The notes beneath the pieces are model-generated. The model saw only the letters and a program-made list of their open reading frames with translations. It searched no databases and was not told the DNA's origin. The translations under genes and the position numbers were made by a program. DNA of 20,363 nucleotides from positions 1 through 20,363 of the forward strand of contig CAXNAA020000541.1 of NCBI GenBank assembly GCA_964200075.2, written 5' to 3'. Below, one piece after another: positions 1-8,702 of this stretch; the stretch's first letter is position 1, and each line of letters opens with the position of its first letter. The DNA is from Sphacelaria rigidula (Eukaryota; Phaeophyceae; Sphacelariales).

Positions 1-125
1 GAAAGCACTGTTTTAGGCTTGAGCCTCATCTCGAAGTTAAACCTCAATTCTCACAATTTGTTGTTATAGTGTACCCAAATTATCCAAGTACATGTGCACT
101 AGGGTCCAGTTCGGCAATATTCCAA
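1..125 (-). pseudogene. Ty1/copia reverse transcriptase scrap (copy A, 3' part)
   Basis: Read on the minus strand, about 66-120 encodes NIAELDPSAHVLG, followed by a stop and then FGYT. This matches the stretch just after the catalytic Asp-Asp of the copia reverse transcriptase at 6044-6121, which reads NIAELDPSAQVLGSIWVHY. The DNA is nearly identical to 6044-6099: one substitution and one missing base, and the missing base breaks the frame. Bases 1-65 may continue the palm domain (a NFEMR-like string is visible), but this is weak. The catalytic residues are not present to the right of 125. The order on the minus strand (gag at 5362, protease at 3395, this scrap at the edge) fits the 3' part of one copia element running out of the window. 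Family assignment rests on the similarity to copy B. Confidence 0.6.
66..120 (+). repeat. Direct repeat, left copy (pairs with 6044-6099)
   Basis: This 55-base stretch recurs at 6044-6099 with one substitution and one missing base. Both copies run in the same direction. On the minus strand both encode the same piece of copia reverse transcriptase, so the pair reflects two insertions of one element family rather than a target-site duplication, which would be only a few bases long. Confidence 0.85.
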
Positions 126-583
126 TAGCCCCTCTTGTCGAGGCGTAGCCCTGGTCATATCATCATGCAGGAAAAATCTTGGATCTATCCCATAAAATCA
201 AGCAAAATCTCACAACACAAATGCCGTGAGGCTCGAAGGACTCAGCAAGGAAAGGCCGAAACCATCCAGAGAAATAACCTCCTCAATTATATTCCCCCCT
301 AACCTTATATCATTTTCCCATTTTCGGGAGCATGAAATATCAAATCTCGGGGCATGTTTCCCCAAAATATATCACAAAAAAAGTATGCCCCAAAATCCAA
401 GTTCAATACATTCAATCAACCGAAAAGAATCCGCCATATACCATGATCCATTAAGAGGTTGGCGTTGTCAAATCGATCGATCCCCTGACCTCTTTCGTGA
501 CCACAGCACCTGGTCGAGAACAATTGAATTTCAGGTCGAAAATCGAACTCGGATGAAAGAAATAATTCAAACTATGCTGGCAT
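126..583. other. AT-rich stretch without a recognisable gene
   Basis: The stretch is AT-rich. The only long open frame is a plus-strand run at 226-591 with no recognisable motif and an unlikely composition, so I do not call it a gene. The end of the stretch (about 534-583) looks like a worn extra copy of the 136-bp repeat that follows. The homology to copia reverse transcriptase stops near 125. Confidence 0.5.
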
Positions 584-846
584 CTCGGTGATACTCAAAA
601 GCGAGACTGGATCACAACAATCGAACTCAAATCGAACAACGAACGGTAAAATATACGACACAGTACAAAGTGTCATACCACCATCCCCACGTAAGATCAG
701 AGTTCAAATCATGTCGGCTCTCGGTGATACTCAAAACCGAGATTGAATCACAACAATCGATCGAGCTCAAATCGAGCTATGGTAAAATGTACGATATATA
801 GTAAAACGTGTTATAACGCCATCCCCACGTAAGATCAAAGTCATGA
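584..846 (+). repeat. Tandem duplication, 136-bp period, two copies
   Basis: Both copies open with CTCGGTGATACTCAAAA, at 584 and at 720. They share ATCACAACAATCGA, a GGTAAAATRTACGA segment, and near the end CCATCCCCACGTAAGATCA. They differ by scattered substitutions and a few small indels. The bases just before 584 (TTCAAACTATGCTGG) resemble the end of unit 1 (TTCAAATCATGTCGG), so an older third unit may precede. I find no coding potential. It could be part of a decayed LTR or a minisatellite. Confidence 0.8.
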
Positions 847-980
847 GCCTGGATATTCACGCGCGTTTGATGCGCGCCAGCTATGTTTAAGCAAAAAAAT
901 CACCAACGAATCCCAGAAAAAACTTGAGAAGCATGCCAGTTACTGTTGCAAATCTGAAAACTACTACAGTAGTCAAACCA

Positions 981-1240
981 CTGCAGACACTTGATACGAT
1001 AGCCCCCCCCCCAACCAGTGTCTTGTTTGATGAAGAAGAATCTTCACTGAAATTGAAATGGAGAAATCCGAGCACAACGAATAGCTGGGAATTCCCACGC
1101 TTGGGTTCGTTGTCGCTAATGTCGCCCACATGAGGCGCTCCATGCAGCCTGAATCCCAACATCAGGCCCTGTGTGTCCATTTTTTCGTGACACGTTTGCG
1201 CTGGTTCTGGGGGGGGGGCTATCGCAGAAAGTGCCTGCAG
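981..1240. repeat. 260-bp inverted-repeat structure with C10 and G10 tracts in its arms
   Basis: The left arm, 981-1018, reads CTGCAG, ACACTT, ACGATAG, a run of ten C, then AACCAG. The right arm, 1201-1240, is its reverse complement with few differences: CTGCAG, GCACTT, GCGATAG, ten C, AGAACCAG. The arms are about 80 percent alike over about 38 bases and enclose about 180 bases. Overlapping open frames on both strands encode similar peptides (LQTLDTIAPPP on plus, LQALSAIAPPP on minus) only because of the inverted repeat. It could be a small fold-back or MITE-like element. I see no clear target-site duplication, which weakens that reading. Confidence 0.7.
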
Positions 1241-1400
1241 TTGAACAGTAATCAAATTTATGTGCTTTCACTCGAAATCAAATTATCTAAAGCCTTATTC
1301 AGAATCAAAATCACGCAATGCATGAATCTACCATCAAGCTGAAGTGGTCAACGAATAAACACTCGACATGGGCACACTCGGAGTATAGTAACCTCCACAA

Positions 1401-2236
1401 TCAATCCCCGGCTTCTGCATTCTTCGATGGGCCACGCGCCCGCCTACTCCATGGAATCGGCACATCATACTTTGCTCCACTCCACCAGCAGCACTTCCCT
1501 GCTCCCAACCATCGGCACCGCCCCCCTGCTCCCTTCCACCGGCGCCGACAACGCCACGCGTGAAAAATGTGTTGCCGACTGTGTCGGTGGTGCTGCAGTG
1601 GTGTTGGCATCAGTTGCGTCGGACTCGGAGTTGTTGCAGGTGACTGCGGTGATAGTAGCGTCGGCGTAGTCATAGTGTAAACGTATGGTTGTAGTGGCGC
1701 GGCGACGGGTGGAAATGATGATAGCGGCGGCGCAGCAGTAGTGAAAATACGTCGGTGTTGTGACGCGGCGGTGAATTGAGATGATGACGGCGACGCGGCG
1801 GTAACGGGTAGATATATGTCTCGCGGCGCTGTGGCGGGTGGAAATGATGGTAAGGGCGGCGCAGCAGTGGTGAAAATATGTTGGTGTTGGTTCGGCGATG
1901 CGCAGAACTGTATGATGTTGGCGCGACGATGCGTCGTGGCGGCGGCGAGACAGTCTGATGATGTGAGAATCACGGTGGCGGCGACGGCTTGGGTTTTACC
2001 GCGTTAACCAGCGGCTGGGGGGATGCCGGCGGGTCGGCGACGGTACTAGCTTCATTATTACCCGCCCTTCCGGCGAGCGGTATCGGCGGTGGTTGCAGAA
2101 GTTGTATACGCGGAACACGTCGCGCAAATGGTATACCGCATGCCGGGGAAGCAGACTGGATACCAACACCTGAGGCGTCAGACATAACGCTTAGAGCGGA
2201 AGCAGGCTGGACAATGAAACCGTGGAAGGAAGACAC
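1401..2236 (-). pseudogene. Pro/Ala/Ser-rich low-complexity coding relic, probable copia linker
   Basis: Two adjoining minus-strand open frames (2236-1970 and 1973-1401) encode Pro-, Ala-, Ser- and Thr-rich sequence with no domain. The second carries two copies of an IFTTAAPPL-SFPP module, which reflects the DNA repeat at about 1700-1900. The strand matches the copia pieces on both sides (protease at 3395-3030, reverse transcriptase scrap at 1-125). Copia polyproteins have a low-complexity linker between integrase and reverse transcriptase, so I read this as an expanded linker. An unrelated GC-rich repeat that happens to be open is equally possible, because GCC/CCG-rich sequence has few stops in any frame. 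The plus strand is also partly open here. The last stretch (1401-1560) is Arg/Trp-rich and probably out of frame. Confidence 0.35.
1700..1900. repeat. Degenerate GC-rich tandem repeat, 129-bp period
   Basis: The segment GGGTGGAAATGATG starts at 1707 and again at 1836, followed both times by GGCGGCGCAGCAGT and GTGAAAATA. A shorter worn copy lies between, near 1765-1815. The period of 129 is a multiple of three, so the repeat keeps frame on the minus strand and yields two copies of an IFTTAAPPL module. Confidence 0.7.
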
Positions 2237-2376
2237 GACGCCCCCGACGGAAATGTGGCGTGGGCCAACGTTGGGGACACGGTGTAAAATATCTCTTACC
2301 TCACTCGGGGACTTACTACAAAAACCGACTTCATTAGTACGGAAACGATACGCTACAGTAACAGTGGACGCATGAT

Positions 2377-3010
2377 GTGCCGGTGAAGTCTACAGCAGAA
2401 TACTGGGAATCCGACTCATCGAAAACAGGCCGGGCAGTTGTTGGTAAAGGCTCTACCGTAGCACGCGAGGAATTTGACTCAGTGGAAACCGGAGAATACT
2501 CTACAGTAGTGGGTAGATCAAAATCTACGGTAGAAGCGGAATCAATCTCGCTCGTGGGTAAAACGCGACTCTACCATAGTACGTGGATCTGACTTTACAC
2601 TGGACGGCGACGACTTGAATTAATCGAAAACAGGCCTGGAGTCTGTCGAGGGTGCGCCGACAGAAGCACGCAAAGACACAGTAGGGTAGTAGTAGGGACA
2701 TGCGACGAAACTACAGTAGTCGGGGGTGCACCGACAGAAGCACGTAAAGATACAGTCTCAGTGGCGACATGCGGCGAAACAACAGTAGTCGGAGGTGCGC
2801 CGGCAAAAGCACGCGAAGACACAGTCTCAGTATTCTCTACAGTGATAGGGGGAACAGACTTTACAGGGGTGGGAGGTGAATCATACTCATCGATAGAAGG
2901 GGAATGCGATTCATTGAAAACAGGCCGGGCAATCGTCAGTGAAGACTCTACCGTAGCACGCGAATCAACCGCGCTACTGGGTGAAGGAAACTCAGTTTCC
3001 CTTGTCTAGG
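2377..3010 (-). repeat. Ser/Thr/Val-rich repeat array, probable copia linker relic
   Basis: This block is built of related short units. GAAAACAGGCC recurs near 2420, 2626 and 2917. The longer stretches 2407-2470 and 2902-2965 are alike over about 64 bases. A GGTGCRCCG unit recurs at 2651, 2725 and 2794, with spacings of 74 and 69 bases. A CTCTACCGTAGCACGCGA motif appears twice, with worn variants. Read on the minus strand, the strand of the copia element, it encodes repeats such as SRATVE followed by ARPVFDES and ARPVFNES. The plus strand is also largely open (2377-2592, 2761-3009). No enzyme motif is visible. It lies directly downstream of the protease, where integrase would be expected in copia. 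Confidence 0.55.
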
Positions 3011-3029
3011 GACGAGACTGTATGTTAGT

Positions 3030-3395
3030 AGGGGAGGGCGCGTCGCCAACTGTGATGAAAATCACGATTTGCGGTCAAAACGTAATCTGCCATAGAATAA
3101 ATGCACCACAGAACGATATCATGTCGCTTCTGTATGTGATGAAGCGAGAAAATATTGCACTCAACACCGTCTACGACATGACATCGGTCAATTGTATTGG
3201 AAAGTAAGTGGAGGGAACAGAAACATCCAAAGATCCCATGTGGAATCTTAGATTCAGACTGCCTACTGCCTTGACTGGGGGTCTGGTCCCGTCACCCATC
3301 GTGACGTTCTCGATGCCCTGTAGAGGGGGTTGTGAATCAAAAATATCATTCACATTCCCTGTTATGTGGCATGTAGTACCTGTATCCGCAATCTA
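3030..3395 (-). pseudogene. Ty1/copia aspartic protease, broken
   Basis: On the minus strand, IADTGTTCHITGNVNDIF begins at about 3392, with the catalytic Asp codon at 3384-3386. The D-T-G followed by T-C-H-I-T is the usual start of a copia protease. It continues with IENVTMGDGTRPPVKAVGSL, a strand of the protease fold that is well conserved in copia. Near 3200 the frame shifts, and the end continues as VECNIFSLHHIQKRHDIVL, the 'N-L-F-S' part of the family. A TAG stop at 3393-3395 stands where copia elements usually have Trp (W-I-A-D-T-G). The active-site Asp is kept but the frame is broken, so no functional enzyme is expected. In a working element it would cut the Gag-Pol polyprotein inside virus-like particles. 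Confidence 0.85.
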
Positions 3396-4321
3396 TTTCT
3401 CCGCACTATCACCCCTGCTAGATGCAGTCCCACTGCGTAGCACATCATACCTATACGCAAATGAAGACTGCCAAGACGAAAAAGAGACTCGCCTTCGGGC
3501 ATGGAATGCGCCATGAACAGTTGTGGATGCTCCTGTTGGGACGCATCGGAAGGAGGTGCTGAAGTCGAAGGAGGGGCTGCAGCTTGCTGGTGTGGTTGGT
3601 GTGGTATGTACTGCTGAGGAGGATGGTAATAAGGTTGTTGCTGTTGCTGGTGCATTTCATGGTATTGCAACGACGGTTGCGGTTGCTGGCAGTAGCCATG
3701 ATATTGCGATAGCTGCTGCTGGGGATGGGAATGATGTGAAGGCGGGAGCTGTAGTTTTTGCTCGGCATGGTATAGAGGCGGGAGCTGTAGGGAAAGGGCA
3801 AATGCTACATTATCTAAGTTATTGTCATCTCGTGGGACAAAGTTATCATCAGTGACGGAATCCTCGGATCGCTGTACAAAATTCACATGACAGTAGGAGC
3901 TGCTGGAGGAGTAATCACGAGGGGGTGTTCGATGTGCGGAACGATGTTCTGGGTTGAGATCTCGATTGCCTGCGGCGATCGACATTTCTCCGTCCATCAC
4001 CTCGTCGTGCATGGAAATCAATACCTCGATGATAACATTCAATGCAGTTGCGCTGGTTGCATGATGAGGATTGGCAGTTGGAGTTTTGGTTTCGATTGTA
4101 GTTTCGGTTGTGGAAGGGTCGGCGTGGGGATGAATGAGTTGAGTGGGAGTTGTATCTTGGGGAGCCGTCATAGTGAGACAAATCATGGTAGCGGCATGAA
4201 GGCGAGGATGTTGTGGGGTGTCGGTCGAAGGTATGATGCCCACTACGGTTCGAAGCGCACTCCCGGCAGTGGTAGTGAGAACGCAGTGAGTACTGTCGGT
4301 TGCTAGCGAATCGTCATGATA
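3362..4321 (-). pseudogene. Gln/His/Pro-rich C-terminal extension of copia Gag
   Basis: This is open for about 320 codons after the TAA at 4322 and in the same frame as the Gag core upstream. The first third is Thr/Pro-rich. A middle part follows (ISMHDEVMDGEMS through DNNLDNVAFALSLQ). The last third is a Gln/His/Tyr/Pro tract with runs of up to five Gln. No complete CCHC knuckle is visible in this frame. In another minus-strand frame (4181-3915) an Asn/Arg-rich string with CIEC and GDGRRNVDRRRQ looks nucleocapsid-like, so the true frame may switch here. The stop at 3362 overlaps the protease start in a different frame, a further frameshift near 3420-3450. The length and lack of internal stops make it the best-preserved open frame in copy A. 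Confidence 0.5.
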
Positions 4322-5362
4322 TTATGGAATGCTGATCAGGGCGTTGTTGGTGATTGGTACTGTACTCATCTGCGTGCCGTCTGCCCCCCCGACTTCCACG
4401 TCGCCCGGCCGATACGTCACTGTGTGAAGCATCATGAACTGTGGCAGGAAGATCATGATTACATGGCGAATATACCCTGCTCCTAGATCCAACTCAGCAT
4501 GTGTCGTCTTCACTGTGCGGTGTAGGGTTTCTGTGTTTATGTCGGACATCGCGAGAAGCATACCACGCTGGATCTCGTACTTCAAAGATTTTCTACGTGC
4601 ATAGTGCCTGTTGGCATCAAATTCAAAAATTACGGTACCGTGCTGGTGTACTTTGAGTCGAATCAGGTCCAACCTGCTCAGAAAAACTAAAGACGATTAT
4701 CCAGATGACGTTTGTAGGCTTGTCCACTCCCGTTCGAGGCGAGCTTTGTCAGCAGTGGGACAAGCGGTATAGTACTTAACAAAATAATCCCATGCTTCAC
4801 TAGGTGAACCATGTATGGCCAAATGTACTACCATATGAGGTGCGGTAATCTTCTCCAAGATAACATCATAAGTTCGTTGAGCCTTTTCTACTACCTGGTA
4901 TCCGTACTGTCTTATGAACCCCTCTTCCGCCTCATGAAACACGCGGATAGGTACCTGCACAAAAAGAGCATCATATCATCTCTCGGCACGGAAATAAACA
5001 CACATCTGCACGTGAAACACCCTAAACTTCGACTCCAGGCTGTCTCCTGCCTTCAAAGAAGCGTCCCATGGATGAATGCTAGTGTTGTTACGCACTCGTA
5101 CAATGTTTGCTTGGGTATGTTGCTCTCCCATGTAACCTTATTGCCTGTACTCGGGAAAAAAATCGTAGGTTGCTTCGGTGGTCTCTGTTTACTGTACTCG
5201 TCTGCACAGGGTTACCCTGCGCGTCTGTATCAAAATACATACTTCTTTCTCTCTCATACTCTACAATAGCGTCACGTTTTGCGGCCTCTATGAGCTCTGC
5301 CTGCTTTACTCCCATGAGCCGCAACTTAGCTCTTCCGTACTTGCTTCCTTTGTGGGAGGCAT
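4322..5362 (-). pseudogene. Ty1/copia Gag core, broken by stops
   Basis: The reading starts at a possible ATG (5360-5362, MPPTKEASTEEL). It shifts frame near 5310 into KQAELIEAAKRDAIVEYERE and again near 5125. It then stays in one frame to the end, with PWDASLKAGDSLESKFR, AEEGFIRQYGYQVVEKAQ, EAWDYFVKYYTACP and DKARLEREWTSLQ. The last two strings, a Trp-Asp-Tyr-containing helix and an A-R-L-E-x-E-W helix, are typical of copia Gag (UBN2-type capsid). Next comes EIQRGMLLAMSDINTETL. In-frame stops are TGA 4976-4978, TAA 4697-4699 and TAA 4322-4324. Gag would build the particle that packages element RNA. The upstream start is my inference. Confidence 0.75.
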
Positions 5363-6043
5363 TGTCTGACTGTTATGATGTATCACTTGAGCTTATTGCT
5401 TCTGCTTATCAATCTGTGCGCGAGTACTTTGCTCAAACGTTTATTCAATCCTGTGTATATCAGGTTTGTTTACCTTTTGGGTAGTCAGCCAGGACAATGC
5501 TTCGACCGTGCGATGTCTGTTTCACAAATCTCTTGCGATGTATTTTACAGCACTAAAACGCTAAAGGAGCATTTTTTGCTGCTGTTCTGCTCAACTGGAT
5601 TACACGCTAACTGCGTGACTCTCTCAAACTGCTGCTTCAAAATCTTCTCCCGTGCTCGACGGCACCAAACCACTCTGCGCGTGAACTGTACTAAAAGCTG
5701 AATGCGGGAACTTCTCAAACGTGAGTCCTTCCCTCCGCTCCCTGGCTGTGACCGAACCTCTTCAAATCGCTAGCGTCATGAACCAATAAAGATCCCTCAA
5801 TTGAGGTGCTCTGGACAGAGGGGGGATTGTGTAGTAACTCTTCGTATCAACCTCTTATGCCCTTCACTCATACAACACCGACCGTGCGAGCTCCACCTGA
5901 GCTGCGTCCAAACCCAAAATGTAAATATGCCGCATGCACAAATGAAGTGGGCTTGTGGGCACGCATGCACCGTGCATCCCCTTACACGTCATACATTCAG
6001 TCACAACGCAATCCAAAAACCCGGTATATCTTCAGCAATGATC
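5363..6043. other. No recognisable gene; possible 5' leader or LTR remains of copia copy A
   Basis: By position this should hold the leader and 5' LTR of copy A (minus strand). I could find neither a primer-binding site nor a clear LTR end. A plus-strand frame at 5806-6081 includes PNPKCKYAACTNEVGL, but I know no family for it and it runs into the reverse transcriptase repeat of copy B, so I do not call it. A perfect 12-base palindrome, CCTCAATTGAGG, lies at 5795-5806. Confidence 0.4.
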
Positions 6044-6099
6044 ATAGTGTACCCAAATTGATCCAAGTACTTGTGCACTAGGGTCCAGTTCGGCAATAT
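6044..6099 (+). repeat. Direct repeat, right copy (pairs with 66-120)
   Basis: This is the right-hand copy of the 55-base repeat described at 66-120. Here it keeps the reverse transcriptase codons in frame after the Asp-Asp pair, so this copy is the less damaged one. Confidence 0.85.
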
Positions 6100-6945
6100 T
6101 GTAATATAGTGTGTCGTCGGCAAATGGTCAAATAGTTTCAGCATGACGTACTCATGCTGTTATCCTCTGGTAGAGACGCAGGGGTCGCTTGTAGTGGCAG
6201 TAAAACCAACTCTCCGCAACTCGGCGTCAATGGTGAAGTTTCTAACGTTTGAACTTTGTCGAAAGTCGTGAAGAGCGCGGCAAAGCCGCGTCACATGTGG
6301 TTGTCCGGCAGCAGGGCCCGACGTCTCGAAGTCCGGTGTCCGCTCGCCAAATACAGTTTCCTGTAGTTTCCAATTCAAAATGAGCTGTTTGGGTGTCAAG
6401 CACACTTCTCGGCCATTTTTTGCGACCGTTATTGCCAGAAGAATTCGTTGGCTTTCGAGCCCGCAAACCGGTGCAAAAGTACTGCCGCAATCATTTCCGT
6501 GTCGTTGCGTCCATCCCTGTGCTACAAGCGGAGCCTTGAACCTTCCGCCAGCTTTACCGTTAAAAAACCATCGCGTTCCGATGACGTTGATGTTAGCTGG
6601 AACCTCTCCAGTTGGGATAGTATCAGCCACGCGATGATTTTTTATACTTTGCAGCTCATTCATCATGACTGCTTTCCATTTTATTGCAAACGGTGAGGAA
6701 CATGCTTGTTGAAACTTATTCGGAACTAGGATGGATTTCAATGCCACGTCCGATATGCTGCAAAGCGGTTTCTAAGACCGTAGAGTGATGTTGTGGATGT
6801 TCTGCTAACAGGGCCAGCTGGTGCAGGGATTGACGATGGTTAGCTGGAGAGGGTGGAGTGTATAGTCTCTGCCAGACAGCCTGGACAAGAGGACTTCCAA
6901 CGAGGGACTGCTCCAGTATCGCTGGCCTCGTGCTCGACAAGTCCT
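6044..6945 (-). pseudogene. Ty1/copia reverse transcriptase fragment (copy B)
   Basis: Minus strand. The start near 6940 (HQLALLAEHPQHHSTVLETA) is the linker end. The polymerase opens with NKFQQACSSPFAIKWKAVMM, then VIGTRWFFNGKAGGRFKAPL, LVAQGWTQRHGNDCGSTFAP and VCGLESQRILLAITVA, the standard order of copia fingers and palm. The first catalytic Asp motif (LDTQTAHFE, Asp codon 6395-6397) is in a shifted frame, and the main frame returns with FETSGPAAGQPHVTRLCRAL. It reads on to GFTATTSDPCVSTRG. A further shift gives the second motif, ADDTLYYNIAELD (Asp-Asp at 6113-6118). The fragment stops at 6044, so the thumb and RNase H are missing. At least two frameshifts make it inactive. No gag, protease or integrase of this copy is present. 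Confidence 0.9.
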
Positions 6946-7289
6946 TTCATCTCACTTGTTACTAGCACGGAGGGATCCTCAACAGAAAACATTACAAGCC
7001 AGACAGCAAGGGGCCAAACAGATAAGGGTAATCAGCCCAGGATCCCCCGTCCCCTGCCACTGCTCCATTCATGCGTCCGATTACGTTGAAACCTACGGCT
7101 TGGTATCATTTGGCTACAGCACCCTCAACGCGAGTTCAAGACAAACGAACGAGCTCGACAACCAACAAAAACCAAGGCGAAATCGCATGCGCCAGATCAC
7201 AAAGAAACACCATACTCCGACGCTAATTTACTTGTCAGCGCCCGAGTCAATCGTAATTAACGCAGTTCCTTCAAAACGAATTCAGGCGC
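6946..7289. other. Junction between copia copy B and gypsy 3' end, no gene seen
   Basis: The gypsy reading fades near 7290 and the copia reading begins near 6945. The minus strand between them has many stops. The plus-strand frame 6956-7465 runs through both elements and has no recognisable motif, so I treat it as a shadow. If the gypsy element had a 3' LTR it should start here. I could not identify a polypurine tract or LTR end. Confidence 0.4.
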
Positions 7290-7934
7290 AGAGGAATGAA
7301 TCTTTCGAAGAAACTCTCACGTACGTTTTTTGGCACCGAACTCATCCCAATCGACCAAAACAATGGCATCACCATTGTCATTCTCAGCGACGTGCACCAA
7401 AGCATCCATCCAACATTCACCTTGAGCATACGAATGCTGGAATATATCTTTTAGTTCCGCAGTGATGTGCAACTGCGAGTCAGCATGGAAGCGCAAACGA
7501 GTAACATGGGCAGAGTGTATGGCGCCTGAAACAACGTTCTGCACTGGATACACGTGAGCGTGGTCGGCTCCGACCTCTCGCCACGGACTTGTCCATGTGG
7601 AGGTCAACTTTGGCGTTACACCTTGCCTACAAACACGGGCATACAATACGAAATCGCCAACTGCAAACTTGGGCAACACAGCCTGGCCCTGATCAAGCTT
7701 GCGTTTCGTTTCGCGAGACACCGCGAGAGCACCTCGCACTTCGTTGCAAAACTGCACTTGTTCGTCAACCATGCCTCGAACCTTAACACGCAACGAATCA
7801 GCATCCATGACATCGACGTTCCACTTGCCGCCAGTGACAGAAGCTAGCGTGGAATGCGCTGTACGCGGCGCCCGCCGAAGCATCACACAAAACGGTGTGT
7901 TACGGTAGCGTTCACGAAAGGAAGTATTCAACGC
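7290..7934 (-). pseudogene. Gypsy integrase C-terminal part with chromodomain-like end
   Basis: It continues the integrase frame after the TAG and TGA at 7935-7940: ALNTSFRERYRNTPFCVML, then a helical Arg/Lys-rich stretch, then the SH3-like part PKFAVGDFVLYARV with LTSTWTSPWREVGADHAHVY and HVTRLRFHADSQLHITAELK. The end, GDAIVLVDWDEFGAKKRT, a TGA (7317-7319), then ESFFERF, has the V-x-W-x-x-F and W-E pattern of a chromodomain, which in gypsy elements steers integration to chosen chromatin. The TGA stands at the conserved Trp of that pattern. Apart from this stop the region is open for about 200 codons. Confidence 0.85.
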
Positions 7935-8699
7935 TCACTAAGCGGCTGGCAAAACATCAACCCGTTCAGACACCGACCGTCTCGGTTCCGGCAAGATGGA
8001 CCGCAACGCACGAATAAGCTCTTTCACCACGCATTCACAAGCACCATTCGACCAAGGGGTATACGCAACAGCAAATTGGTGTTGCACGCTCAGCTGCGCG
8101 GTCACTCGATTCTTGAAGGGCGTGGCGGTATCACTAACCCACACACGCGGCACCCCCAAAGTCTTGCACCAATGGAGCAAGTGCTTAGCCGTGACCTCGG
8201 TGGTGCAAGCCTCGATCGGCTCTAACCAAACGAAATTGGACAAATCATCCATGAGAACCAAAACATATCGAAAACCAACCTCATCAGGCAAACCAATAGC
8301 ACCTTCAGGTCCGTTCCTTCCGACGTACAGAAAATCAAAGTGAATCACTTCACCTGGCGCAGTACCATGCACGGTATCGCCATACGGACGAAGTGCAATC
8401 GCACCAGCACGAGTGCCTACACAATGAAGACACTGGCGAACGAACTCGGGAACATGGGAATCCATGTGAGGCCACACACAGGATTATTTCGAACGAAGCA
8501 GAATCGGCGCCACACCACGGTGACCAGCCGACCGCATGTGAACGCGCACCATCAAGCGAGCTTGTAGAGCCTTATCATCCGACGGAATCTACAAAACATC
8601 ACTACTGTCAACACGCACGCGAAACAAACCATCGTCAGGCAAAGCAGCTTGACCGAAAATCGTAGGGAAATAATGAACACCTTCGCCGATTGCTTTGCG
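7935..8699 (-). pseudogene. Gypsy integrase, zinc-binding and catalytic core
   Basis: The zinc-binding part is recognisable: HMRSAGHRG, then after a TAA (8484-8486) EFVRQCLHC, giving the His/His/Cys/Cys set. The core runs from 8477 to 7938 with the first Asp in VIHFDFLYVG, the second in VWVSDTATPFKN, and the Glu in PWSNGACECV, so all three catalytic residues remain. Only 31 residues lie between the second Asp and the Glu, where the family usually has 35, so a small in-frame deletion probably removed about four codons. Other stops in frame are TAG 8700-8702 at the upstream edge, TAG 8589-8591, and TAG 7938-7940 followed by TGA 7935-7937. That last pair falls where relatives read Gln-Trp before ALN. 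The enzyme would insert element DNA into the host chromosome. It is inactive as it stands. Confidence 0.93.
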
Positions 8700-8702
8700 C
8701 TA

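Noticed and set aside
887-1255. 122-residue minus-strand open frame with a hydrophobic end, and the overlapping plus-strand frame at 924-1133
   Set aside because: Similar peptides on both strands come from the inverted repeat. There is no motif and no good start, so neither is called a gene.
3208-4306. Plus-strand open frames opposite the copia protease and Gag extension
   Set aside because: They are shadows: the minus strand carries recognisable copia motifs at these places, and the plus-strand peptides match nothing I know.
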